Part shown: one piece after another, positions 11,195-21,551 of the stretch
Numbering within the stretch: the first letter of the stretch is position 1
Layout: every line of letters begins with the position of its first letter
Assembly: GCA_936440205.1 (NCBI GenBank)
Contig: OW387149.1
Coordinates: 28,721,151-28,785,150 of the forward strand
Length of the DNA stretch: 64,000 bases
Direction of reading: 5' to 3'
Source: Lepidonotus clava
Lineage: Eukaryota > Annelida > Polychaeta > Phyllodocida > Polynoidae
Notes under the pieces: model-generated
The model's input: only the letters and a program-made list of their open reading frames with translations
What the model was told of the DNA's origin: nothing
Databases searched by the model: none
Made by a program: the position numbers and the translations under genes

Positions 11195-14100
11195 TTACTG
11201 TGCAGCCTCGTATCCTTGCTGGTCAGCTACCATCCAGGCTGGCGCAGCGTGTCCTCGGTAGGGTTCCAGGCGGTCCACATGGACTACCCCCCCCGGTTTC
11301 CCTCGTTTCTTCCGTACTACCACCCGTCCTCGGTCAAGCACCTTGACGATCAGTGCAGGGCCCATCCATGGAAATCGCAACTTCGTTCCTTTGTCCCTAT
11401 CCACTACCGTATCGTGCACCCAGACCAGTTCTCCGGCGTGGTTTCCCGCCGAGTCACCTTCCCATCGTACTCGTGTTTCTGATGGATGGCGGCTCGTTTC
11501 AGCCCCGTCCGGGCCTCCCGATAGGCCGCGACTAGCCCTTCCTCCAGGCTTTCCACATAGTCGCCTACCCGTCGGGGTTCCTCCTCTGGTCCTAGAGGTC
11601 TCCCATAAATCGCCTGTCGCGGCATCATGGTCTGTCGGCCCAGCATCATCATATTCGGTGTCACTCCCGTGCTGGCTTGCGGCGTTGCTCTATAACTCAT
11701 CATCACGAGCGGGACCATCTCATCCCATTCCCGGCCTGTTGCTCGGCAGCTGGCTTTTAAACAACACCCCAAGGTACGGAAACTTCGTTCTATGTACCCG
11801 TCACTCCTGGGGTGGTACGGCGTCGTTCTTGTTTTGTGTATTCCAAATAGTGCACAGACCTGAGCCACCACCTCGGATTCGAAATTCGTGCCTTGATCCG
11901 AGTGTAGTTCCCGAAACGCGCCGTACCGTGCTACTACTTCTTCAACCAGTTTGTCCGCCACTGTCGTTGCCTTTTGATCCGGGATCGGGAAACACTCCAA
12001 CCATTTGGTGAAATAGCATCCCACCATCAGGCAATACTTATTTCCTCGTTTGGTGACTGGGTACGGGCCCGAAACATCCATGGCCAGCCGTTCCATCGGC
12101 TCCCCCACTATGTACTGATGTAGCGGCTCCCGTCTTCCTCGTCCTTTTTTCAGCAACGCGCAATCACATTCTCGACATTCCTTCCGCACGTCTTCCCGGA
12201 GTCCCGGCCAGTAAAACCCTTGCTCCAACAGGGCCGTCGTTCTGGCGACTCCCAAATGCGCTCCTGCCGCGCCTCCATGGTATTCCCTTACCAACTTGGC
12301 CCGTTCCCCTCGGGGAACGACCAACTGGTTCCTCCAACCATGTCCTTCCAGTTCCCAGTACTTCCGATGCAGCACGCCATCCCTGAGGCTTAATCGTTCC
12401 CATTGCCTCCATAGGATCTTTGTTTCCCGGGATTCCGGAGATATGGCCTCCCAACCTGGCCGGTCCGCATTCTCTTCCATCCGTGCGACAATCGGCCCTA
12501 TATCTCGATCCCTCCTCTGCGCTGCTCTCATCTCCTGCGGGGACCATCCGGGCTCGTACCCCCGGGCCCGCGTCACTACTCTCACTTTTTCGGTATTCTC
12601 GTGCTCCTCTCCACATTGTTTGCACGGATACCGGGACAACGCGTCAGCGTTCCCATGCTTCCTGCCCGGTCGGTGTTGGAACGACACATCATGCGAGTCG
12701 ATAATCTCAATCCACCAAGCAGCCTGCCCCATCGGTTCCTTACTTCTCTGCAGCCAACTGACCGCGCTATTATCCGTCCGGACTATCACGCGTTGACCAT
12801 AGATGTAGCACCGAAAATGCTTCAAAGCTCGCACCACCGCCAACAGTTCTTTCCGCGTGGTGCAATACTTTCGTTCGTTTGACTCCAGGGTTTTGCTCGT
12901 GTAGGCTATCACCCGTTCCTCCCCTCTCTGCTCCTGTGATAGCACGGCTCCTGTCCCCACGTCACTGGCGTCCGTGTCAAGCCACCATTGTCCATCTTCC
13001 TCCGGGAATCCCAACACCGGGGCCTCTGTTAGCGCCTTCTTCATCGCATCAAATGCCTCTTGTCGTCTCGCACTCCACACGAACGGTTCCTCCTTTGTTG
13101 CCAATTCATACAAGGGGGCAGCCAATTCCGTGAAGCTGTTTATATGCCTTCTATAATACGAACATAATCCCACGAAGGCTCGTACCTCGTGGAGATCCCG
13201 AGGGACCGGCCACTCGGTTACTTGCCGACACTTTTCGGGGTCGGGTTCGATCCCGTTGAATGAGACAACGTGCCCCAAGAACGGAATCTTCTTCTGGAAC
13301 AGCTTGCATTTTCGCGCCTTTAACTTCAGTCCTGCAGCGTTCAATCGGTCCAGAACCCGTACCAATCTTTCCAGAGTCACTTTAAACGTTGGTCCAAAGA
13401 CCAGTATGTCATCCAAGTATACCAGACACTCCTCCCACACGATTCCTCTGAGGATTCTTTCCATCAGTCTCTCGAAGGTGGCTGGGGCGTTCACTAGCCC
13501 GAATGGCATCACTTTGAACTCATACAATCCTCCTTGAGTCACGAAGGCCGTCTTTTCTTGGTCCTCCGGTGCCATCTCCACCTGCCAATATCCGCTTGCG
13601 AGATCCAGACTGCAAAAGAATAGGCTTCCTCCCAAGGTGTTGAGGCTGTCCTCTATCCGTGGGAGCGGATAGGCGTCCACTTTCGTAGCTTGGTTCAGTT
13701 TTCGGTAGTCGATACAGAACCTCGTTCCTCCGTCCTTCTTTTTGACTAGAACGGTTGGGCTACTCCACGCACTCCCGCTCTCCTGGATAATCCCTAGATT
13801 TAACATATCCTCCACCAGTGCTCGTTCTTCCTCTCTCCTGGTGGCCGGATACCGTCTGACCCTCTGCTTGATCGGCATCTGATCCCCCGTTTTAATTCGA
13901 TGTTGTACTAAATCTGTCCGTCCTAACTCATGTTTCGAGGTCGCAAACATTTGTTCCCGGGCCATGATGGCTTTCTCCAGCTCTCCGCCTTCCTCCGTGG
14001 TCAGGTCTTTCTTAGCCTCCTCTATCATTTCAACGAGCGCTCCAGGGGGTTCTTTTGCTTCACTTCCTATTCCTCGTACCTCTTGTACGAAGGTGGCTTC

Positions 14101-14886
14101 TCCGAGTACCCCGCCGGTTTCCAATTTCGCGCTCTCGGTCCCTCGGTTGGCCACCCAAACTCCATTTTCTTCTCCCAATGTCACCGTTCCTGGGATCACC
14201 TCCAGTCCCATAGGTAATCCAGCGCCGGTGATGACAGCCAGCTGTCCACTCTGTCCTATGTCTACTCTCGTTACTACTGTTACTCGGGTCACTTGGAGTG
14301 GGGGTATTTCCGTCGTTCCCTCGATTCGCACGACCTGTCCTCCGACGGTAACTGCCCGAATCCCATCCGTTCTTTGTTCTGTTCCCGGGATTCGTTCCCC
14401 CTCTCCCTCCCCCTCGGCGGGCAGGAAGATAGCACTCGCGTGGGGCTTAACTGTTAGCCGGTATTTCACCGCGAAGTCGTTTCCCAGGATCCCTTCATCT
14501 CTACCGATGTCTGCCACCATGAATGTCCACTTCAACACGCGCGTTCCCAATTTTACTGGCAAGTTCGTGCATCCGTAGCACCGCAACGGACTACCATCCA
14601 CCGAGCAGAGACGTCCTTCATATCCATCCAGTTCTTCCCATTTTCGTCCCCACTCTCTCCAGAGGCGTTCCGACAGCAGACTGATCATAGATCCGGTATC
14701 AACCAAAAAACGGACGACACTCTCTCCCACCGTCCCGGCCACATAAAGTCCACATTCTCCCATGCCTACTACTTCTCTCGCCGCGCCCGAAGGGGGCCCC
14801 GCGCTTACTGCGACGGCGACTGTCCGTTTCCCTGACGCTGAGAACACTCTCTCGCGAAATGGCCCTTCTGGTGACATTGATGACAC
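11195..14886 (-). CDS. pol: pol region: protease, reverse transcriptase, RNase H, integrase
   Basis: Domains run in Metaviridae order. The protease has the active-site DTGS at about residue 63. RT has FCSLDLASGYWQ and the catalytic YLDD at about residue 490. RNase H has DTDASDVGTG (about 635), a Glu in TRKELLAV and TDNSAV. Integrase has an HHCC zinc-binding region (about 865-905) and a D-D-E core: MDVSGPYP (about 938), SDQGTNFE (about 997) and DGYIERSF (about 1030). A GPY/F-like module (FPWMGPALIV) lies at the 3' end of the region. The product would copy and integrate the element. pol overlaps gag by about 80 bp in the -1 frame, so it is expected to be made by frameshifting. The region looks nearly whole, with about one possible break. 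Confidence 0.92.
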
Positions 14887-15779
14887 TCTAAATCTTCTTT
14901 TCGCTTCTTAAACGCCTCCCTCCGGGCCGTTGCTTGTCTTCTAGCTTCCCGTTCTTCTGCCAATTCTTTCATCATCTCCTCCAACTTACCGTTTAAGGCC
15001 ATGATCTGTGTATTGGCGTCCTCCTCGGGCTTCACTGCCCGCAGGAGGCGGCGTGAGTATCGTTCCTGTATTTCTACCACCTCTACCGCCTCCTCTAGTG
15101 TCTTGCATCCTTTCTCTGCACACTTCAGCTGAAGGTCTTCCCCAACTGCAGCCTGGAACGCATGTAATGCTGCTTTTTCCTGGCTAGCGTAGTCGTTGGA
15201 GAAGTAGGCTCTCGATGCCAGTCGCCGGGCATTATCAGCCAACTCCTTCGCTGTCTGGTTCTTTACACGTTTCAATCCTGCCAACTCTTGCAGAGCATTG
15301 CACGTGTCCTTCTCCTGACCGAACCTCCTGCGCAACGCATCCACCCTCGCTGAGTAACGGAGTCGTTCCCCGTCCGGGAGTCCGACAAAGTACATTCGTG
15401 CCGTTCCCGTCAGCGAGAGAAAGAGCATCGCCGCTTTTTCCTCGGCCGTCCAGCGTCCCAATGTTGCGTACTCCTCAAACTGGTTGATCCATCCCTCGAA
15501 ATCCGGTTTACCGTCATACTTCTCCGGTCGTAAACTAAACTTCTTCAAACTCGCTCCTACCTGGCCGGTCTGTTGTTGTTGAGCCCGCGCATTCTGCTCA
15601 TCCGTCGGGGTGGACGTTCCCATAAAATTAAACTGCCTACCCATGATGGTCGTGTCCTCCCCTTTGGTCTCGGTTTTCGCACCTCCTTTCTCCTCCCCAC
15701 CTTCCTTGAAGGCGACGTCAGAATCCATCTGCTCGAAGACTGCCGCGGTCGCCATGAGTATCCAATACCGACGAAACAC
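14805..15779 (-). CDS. gag: gag: capsid/nucleocapsid polyprotein
   Basis: 324 codons just downstream of the primer site. A helical capsid-like segment with a retrotransposon-gag pattern (FEGWINQFEEYATLGRW, then LSLTGTARMYF) occupies about residues 90-140. Near the end is one CCHC zinc knuckle, CHQCHQKGHFAREC (C299, C302, H307, C312), which binds RNA in this family. A second Met at residue 9 (MATAAV) is another plausible start. The gene overlaps pol. The frame is open throughout. Confidence 0.9.
   Translation of the reverse strand: MFRRYWILMATAAVFEQMDSDVAFKEGGEEKGGAKTETKGEDTTIMGRQFNFMGTSTPTDEQNARAQQQQTGQVGASLKKFSLRPEKYDGKPDFEGWINQFEEYATLGRWTAEEKAAMLFLSLTGTARMYFVGLPDGERLRYSARVDALRRRFGQEKDTCNALQELAGLKRVKNQTAKELADNARRLASRAYFSNDYASQEKAALHAFQAAVGEDLQLKCAEKGCKTLEEAVEVVEIQERYSRRLLRAVKPEEDANTQIMALNGKLEEMMKELAEEREARRQATARREAFKKRKEDLECHQCHQKGHFARECSQRQGNGQSPSQ
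14826..14832 (-). promoter_or_regulatory. Likely -1 ribosomal frameshift heptamer in the gag/pol overlap
   Basis: On the element's strand the gag frame reads CA G GGA AAC GGA, giving GGGAAAC with X XXY YYZ phasing, a canonical -1 slippery heptamer. pol lies in the -1 frame relative to gag and is open across this point. GC-rich sequence with hairpin potential follows near 14790-14810. Family knowledge says many LTR elements use this to set the gag:pol ratio. Function here is inferred. Confidence 0.75.
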
Positions 15780-15815
15780 CCAAGATCCACAAGTCCGTAT
15801 GTGCCTATTTCAGCA

Positions 15816-15830
15816 CCACCGCTGCCACCA
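15816..15830 (-). other. Primer binding site, complementary to tRNA-Leu 3' end
   Basis: Two bases inside the 5' LTR edge the minus strand reads TGGTGGCAGCGGTGG, the complement of CCACCGCTGCCACCA. That is the 3' end, with CCA added, of animal tRNA-Leu of the AAG type as I recall it. The 15-base match and its position immediately after the LTR support it as the minus-strand primer site. Confidence 0.8.
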
Positions 15831-15831
15831 G

Positions 15832-16869
15832 TGTGACGTTCTCTGGTAAGTCGGGGTTGCCGATTCTTACAACAGAGGAACGTGGGGGTTGTTCGGGTCT
15901 CGGGGCGGACGGGGAATCCGGGCCAAGAACCGAGATGTGTTTCTAGAGTCGTGCCTCGCGCACGAGGGGGGGCTGAGCGAATCGATCGGAAATCGGCACT
16001 CGATGTCAACGGAGGACTGCGGGGGAGGGAAATTATGGTAGGGGTACGGGTCGGCCGGGGTTCGTCTCGCTCTATCTCCCAGACCAGCATTCACCCCGAC
16101 CGGGCGGTCCACCCCTGAGTTCCGGTCCGCGGGGGCGACGGGCCGACGGTCGCCTATTGTTTGGTAGCGTGGGGCCGAGCATGCCGCGCCCTCGTCCCCG
16201 CGGACTTCGTTCCTTCGTTCCGTTCCCCATGTCTTCGTGCCATACTACGCCTCGGTTTCCGGGACTACTTCGGGCCTTCGTGCCTTACTCCGTTCCCTCG
16301 TTCCTCGTTCTTCGGGCCGTCGGGCCCCTTACCCTGTGTTTCTACTACCTATCTCGAGCTTCGACTGTTTTGTCCTAACTTCTGCTTAATTACTCTGATC
16401 GGCTCATCTTTAGCGGTTGTTTCAGGAAAGAGGACACGTCTGGACACCAGGAGAACTGTTAAAGAACTCTGTTTATTCGGGCCTCACCGCCCCTTTATAT
16501 ACTAGAGAGGTCAGCCCTGATTGGCTGCTTTCGGTCACGTGACCTACAACTGACGTCACTTCCGGTTTATATATTCCGTTTCCGGTTTACATTTCACTTC
16601 CGGTTTACATATTTCCGGGTTTCGTTCCTTTACATTTTCGTTCCTTACATATTCGTTCCTTACATATTCGTTCTTTACATATTCGTTCTTTTACATATTC
16701 GTGCCTCTTTTTCAGGCTTTCTATACTTTCGTTCATTATTACATATTCGTTCCTTTACATCTATTTCGTTCTCTTACATATATTTCGTTCTCTTACATAT
16801 ATTTCTACTATTACCTTATTTCTATTATTTTGACCTCTATGTATTTTGGATGAATAGCCGTTCATCACA
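15832..16869 (-). repeat. 5' LTR of the gypsy-type element
   Basis: 1038 bp, matching the 3' LTR with about two mismatches. It drives transcription leftwards, away from the host gene at 21552. Several CCGGTTTACAT-like and TTCGTTCCTTACAT-like short repeats fill its U3 (about 16555-16800). Confidence 0.95.
16472..16558 (-). promoter_or_regulatory. LTR core promoter and poly(A) signal
   Basis: On the minus strand the order is TGACGTCA (16551-16558, CRE-like palindrome), TCACGTGAC (E-box-like, about 16534-16543), CCAATCA (16518-16524), TATATAAAGG (about 16493-16503) and AATAAA (16472-16477). The same order survives in a strongly diverged solo LTR at 23860-24790, which supports a real promoter. 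Transcription factors are inferred from motif shape only. Confidence 0.7.
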
Positions 16870-19800
16870 TAATCAATGCACAGGCAATTAGTTGATGTCT
16901 TTTACTGTATAATCAATGCTTGATTAGATTCTCTAAAACTCGTGCCACTATGAAATTCATCACAAAACCTAAGTTTCACTGGCATACTTGACAATAGGTT
17001 TATTTCTTTGACAAAACGTGTATTTGTGCCATTGTGCCTTTCTGTTACCATCACTGTCTGTACATATCTTCTTTCAAAATGGATGTGCTATTGTTTCTGC
17101 CATAATGATTTCATACCTTCTTTCCTAGAAAGTAAAGGCTCTATGTATTCACACATATTTTGTATGAGTGCTTGTGTGCGTGTATAGCTGTTTTAACAAC
17201 CAGATATTCCCAGTATTTCTACTTAAATGCAATTCAAAAACAAAAAGAATTAAAGGATTAAGCCATAGATAAAATTCGTACCCCAAGCTTTGAAATAGAA
17301 CATGTGATATCGTATATAAAAATCAAAGTTCAGCATACAAAAAGTCGGTCACGGGTCAGGGGTCACTGTGCCAAACCTAAAACTTCCTCATTCCTAACCT
17401 CTTAATCATAACCAGACCATAACCAGAAATGGCTCAACACCCTAAATTCGACATGGCAATATACGGCCGTATTGATATTTGACATGCAACATGGCTACGA
17501 TATTGACATGGGACTTGACCGTTTTTCTTAAGTTTTGCCTCATTTGTCAAGCAGGAAACTATTGCATTTTGATACAATAATCTATGTCCCAGCTATTCGA
17601 TAGCATAAAATTCATATTCCAATCAATGAAAATATCAACGAAATCTAAAAATTAGCTTGGAAATAGCAAATCAACAATTCCTTTGAGTACAATTTCTTGC
17701 CCCCCCCCCTGCCCATGCTATTTCATTGTCGATTGAACAGAAACATAATTATCCATAAGGTTATAATATCCAAACTTTGAAATGGTGTATTGGGCAAATT
17801 TATCCTCAAGATATGAACAAAATTGTTGAATTATACTCAAGTTATTCAGAAACAATTGAGGCTTAAATCTACTACATTTGCTTTGCTGGCAGGTCATAGG
17901 AAGAATCTGAAATTCATGAATTCGGCATGTTACAGGACACCCCCACACCAGCCTAAGCAGTGGAAAAAAAAGAAAAAAAAGGAGTCAACAGTCTAAAGTC
18001 TATTCAGTCCGTGCTGTACCACTTTATATTGGGGAATCCCAGGCCTATATTTCAGATGAGTATGGGAGTCCTGGACAGCTAGAGGGACAAAAGGGACTAC
18101 CAGTCCCTTCGAGGAAATACGGCTCCCAGAAACCCACCACGGTTAGTGTCTACTTTGTACTAGGAGTGGAGACCGCCGAGAGCATAAATGTGGATCACGG
18201 ACTACGTATAGACATATATAACCGTATATAACAGATATGTCGGAGGCCGCTCGATATATTTATCGCCCTGGCAAGTTTAAGTCCCCACCAAAAAGGGTGG
18301 GGGGGGGGGGGGCAGAAGCCCCCTGGAGCACCCCCCCCCCCCTCCGATACCCTCGACTATACTCTTCACATTCACCTACAAGCCCTAATTGATTTGTTTA
18401 GGGGTGCTGGGGATGAGCAAGAAGGTAGGACCAATTTCGGATATTGACTTTCAGATTCTAGATAAGCCTACCTCCACCTGTTGGTCTCTTTCCCGGGTCT
18501 CTGTCAGCATTATAATATGCAGTTATAATATGCGGTGGATTCAGAAGAGGGTGGGGGCACGCACCACTTTCTCTCTCTCCTTTTTCTCAAGATGTCAATT
18601 CAGACAAAAGGTCATTACAGAATGAAATTTCTAATAGTGATCCCCCTCCCTTTTCCAAAATCCTAGATCCACCTATTTCTCCGTGAGTTCTAGTTTGATA
18701 AGCTGTAATCTGTGGTCCATGTTGACTGCTGGGGGTCAAGTAGACACACCGGTAGAGTGTTCAGGTGAGAAATATCACTTTCCTTTTTTTTCTTTTTTTT
18801 TCTTATTGAACCACATTCATTGCAACAATGATCTTCCATGTAGGTAGTGAGAGATACAATACAACATAATATTATATAGTCTTCAGGTATGGCCCCAGAA
18901 GAGTGACAAGTATAATTCAAGGTAAGTGAAAGAGTACATGACACAAATGGCTGACTTGTATGTGGACCATTCTAGACGCCAGTTTTATTCATAGTTTTGG
19001 CCTATTGTTAGGACTGTTAGACTAGGCACTCTAATTCTGACACAAGACTGAATCAATTAATAGAAAAATAGAAAATAGAAAATCGGCCATAGAAATTAAC
19101 TTTTAAAAAAAAGAAATGCAATTAATAACGCTAATAAATAGATCACCATTATGGTGGCCAGCTCTTTTTCTGGCATGTGACGTCATCTGCACAACGCCAA
19201 TTTTACACAAGTCTATTATTAGGGGTCAGTAAATTTATAAGGGGCTTCCATGAACGATGTATGTACCAAGGCGGAGGGGGGTCCGACATTTTTTAAACTG
19301 TACGTACGTACTTCATGGAAAGCCCCTAATCAGGCGCAAATTGGGGGAAGGGGGGCGTGCAGGGTGCATGCCTCCCTCTGCTCAATGTAAATTTTTTTAA
19401 TGTAAAATTCTTGCGCCCGGAGGGCACGGACAGAATTTTTGCTATAACACGCCCGCCCCCGTTTCAAATTCCTTGATCCGCCCCTGCTAATATAACTATA
19501 GGTATCCAGGGGGAGGCGGGGTCCAGGAGCTCCTAACAACCAACGCCCCCCCCCCCCTCCCTTTTTTTTCTTGTTGTTGTTGTCGTTGTTGTTTCTTTGA
19601 TCTTTTTCTCGGCTGGGCAATTAAATGTTGCCTGAAGACCCTCTCAGGATAAATAAAACTAACCAAAAAAAAACAAAAAAAAAAAAACTATCTTAAGTGT
19701 AAAGGCGTTACGTTTTAGTTTGAAGTACATGTTGAGCCTATATTGCTGACCCCCCTTTCTTGCCCCAGGCAGCAATAACCAGGGAAAACCACAACCTACA

Positions 19801-19888
19801 GGCTTGCCACCAGGAAAAAACGCGCACATTTCCTAGAAACAGCCCGATGACTCGATGACCTGGTCTCAGCCTACCAAAGTGGGAACCT
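16870..19888. other. Intergenic, no gene seen
   Basis: AT-rich sequence with poly-C (about 17700) and poly-G (about 18300) runs and low-complexity A/T runs. A small inverted repeat at about 19230-19330 has GGGGCTTCCATGAA on the left and its near complement on the right, a likely MITE remnant. A GGATCCGCCCCTG end near 19480 resembles the family at 51845. No exon was recognised. Confidence 0.5.
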
Positions 19889-20999
19889 AAAGGTCAGGTG
19901 GGCAAATAGGGGACTTGGGTAGTTACCTATTTTGTGGTTTCTTTTTCCTGATAAAATTTACAAATAGGTGTCATAACCTATCAGATTTGCTTAGAAGACG
20001 TGGTGAAATAACAATTGCCTTTAAAATTTTCAGAAAATATACACAAACAGGTATCCCATGCTCAAAAGAAGACCTAATATACATTTTGCAGGGGCATTTC
20101 TAGCCTAGTTTTGCTTAAAAATAACCATTTTTGACCATTATTTGGACTTATTCTTCAGTTTATTAGGATTTATATGTAATGCTATACATAAAATCATACC
20201 TAGAGTAGTATCTAGTATTTCTGCAGGAAACATCATGTCTGCTTACCTTTACAAATAGATAATTTGAATAATTTTGAAGTAAAATCCTAAAAGAATCCAC
20301 ATTAAATTGAGCCTGGCACTGCAGTGACAGCCTCGGACAGTTTCAAGATGTAATATAATAGATATTTTCTCTCCGACCTTATATCTTATTGTTCTTTATT
20401 TCAACATTGCAAACTAAATAAATAATTCTATTGTACCTGATTAACATAGTTATTAGATATTCACAATACTACACAAAACTACAACTTTTATCTTCATATA
20501 TAAAGAACAATTGAACCCAATTTGCATTTTGGAGTGTGATCTAATGCTTTGATATGGCTGCTAACTGGGCCCATAACTGGGCAAAAAGGTGGTTTTTGGA
20601 ACTTTTATTTTTAGCTTTCAAAACTGAATAACTTTTGATAGGTCCTGATTATAATAGAAAATGACATATCAAAATAATCCTTACAACATACCCTTTTGGA
20701 AAATGGAGGTAGTATAAACGATTGGAATGATTAAGAAATATTTCTATAGCCCTTAATATTGAATGTCAAACATTTTCAGCAACTTTTTAAAAACTTTTAG
20801 GTTCCATTTAGTTCTATAGAAGGAAAACATTCCATTAAAGCTTATCATCTGTTGTACCTCTAAAACAGGTGAATTCATAGCTTTAAATTGATATATTATT
20901 CAATATTGTAGCCACATTACAAGAAAAGTTATTCTAAAATTAGTAAGGATGGTCTAGAAAAACTAGTTTTAAGTCCGCTATTTGCCCACCTGACCTTTT
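19889..20999. mobile_element. 1.1-kb non-autonomous DNA transposon with ~28-bp terminal inverted repeats
   Basis: The left end reads AAGGTCAGGTGGGCAAATAG and continues into GGGACTT. The right end is its reverse complement with one or two differences (AAGTCCGC, then TATTTGCCCACCTGACCTT). TA on each side may be the target duplication, but runs of A and T blur the exact boundary. The interior is AT-rich and has no transposase frame. It lies just upstream of the host gene at 21552. Confidence 0.75.
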
Positions 21000-21551
21000 A
21001 GATAGCCAATCAGCATTGAGGGCCCCATACAACCACAGAAATAACCAAAACCACCTCACCGAGTCTCACCGTCCTAGGTCTGGTATGAGTTAAGTCAACC
21101 AAGTGCTGGGTCATTAAAGGTATTTTAACGGTTGTTCGTATTAACTTTTAATGATAGTATTGTAAATTATTGTTATAGAAACCCTCTGGGGTCTCAAAAG
21201 ACATAGGCCACTTTCGGATTGCACATTATAGCTGTGCCTAAACTAGGAGGTCTTCTGTCTATTGCAAAGTACGATGTATCTGCAAGAGAATTTCAGGAAA
21301 TGGATGAGCAGGAACACGCAATCAATGGACATATACTATTATTTGGGCGTAATTGCCGAAACTTGAATTACTTGTACATGTTTCTATTTACACGGGGATA
21401 TTTCTTTTCTTTTTTTTGTCCTTTCTATTACCAACGTCTGTTTGTAATTGTTGTTGATTTGCTTTCCATTTTAGCACTACACGTGACGAGAAACCAAGCT
21501 ACTTTCCCCCCTCGGAATTTCGACTGTGGCAGATCTCCCTCTGCACTAAAG
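21000..21551 (+). other. Upstream region of the 13-exon gene, probable 5' UTR
   Basis: No TATA box was picked out. TTTTAG at about 21475 could be an acceptor for a 5' UTR exon that runs into the ATG at 21552, or the stretch from about 21480 may lie in the first exon itself. The start of transcription cannot be read from sequence alone. Confidence 0.35.

Larger units (their letters stand above)
3163..16869 (-). mobile_element. Ty3/gypsy-type LTR retroelement, 13.7 kb, looks nearly whole and young
   Basis: Two 1038-bp LTRs with TG...CA ends bound the element, and TAAT flanks both sides as a 4-bp target duplication. Reading on the minus strand the order is 5' LTR, primer site, gag, pol (protease, RT, RNase H, integrase), a third ORF, a long 3' region, a purine tract and the 3' LTR. 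RT before integrase places it in Metaviridae. The LTRs differ at about two positions in 1038 bp, so insertion is geologically recent; the actual age depends on an unknown host rate. It looks nearly whole, with about one possible break in pol. It is GC-rich against an AT-rich host. At 13.7 kb it is much longer than most animal gypsy elements, the excess being the 7 kb downstream of pol. Confidence 0.93.

Noticed and set aside
10438-12011. Plus-strand frames of 174, 323 and 222 residues
   Set aside because: Shadows of the pol region and spacer; the composition (Pro, Ser, Arg) is what antisense of GC-rich coding DNA gives.
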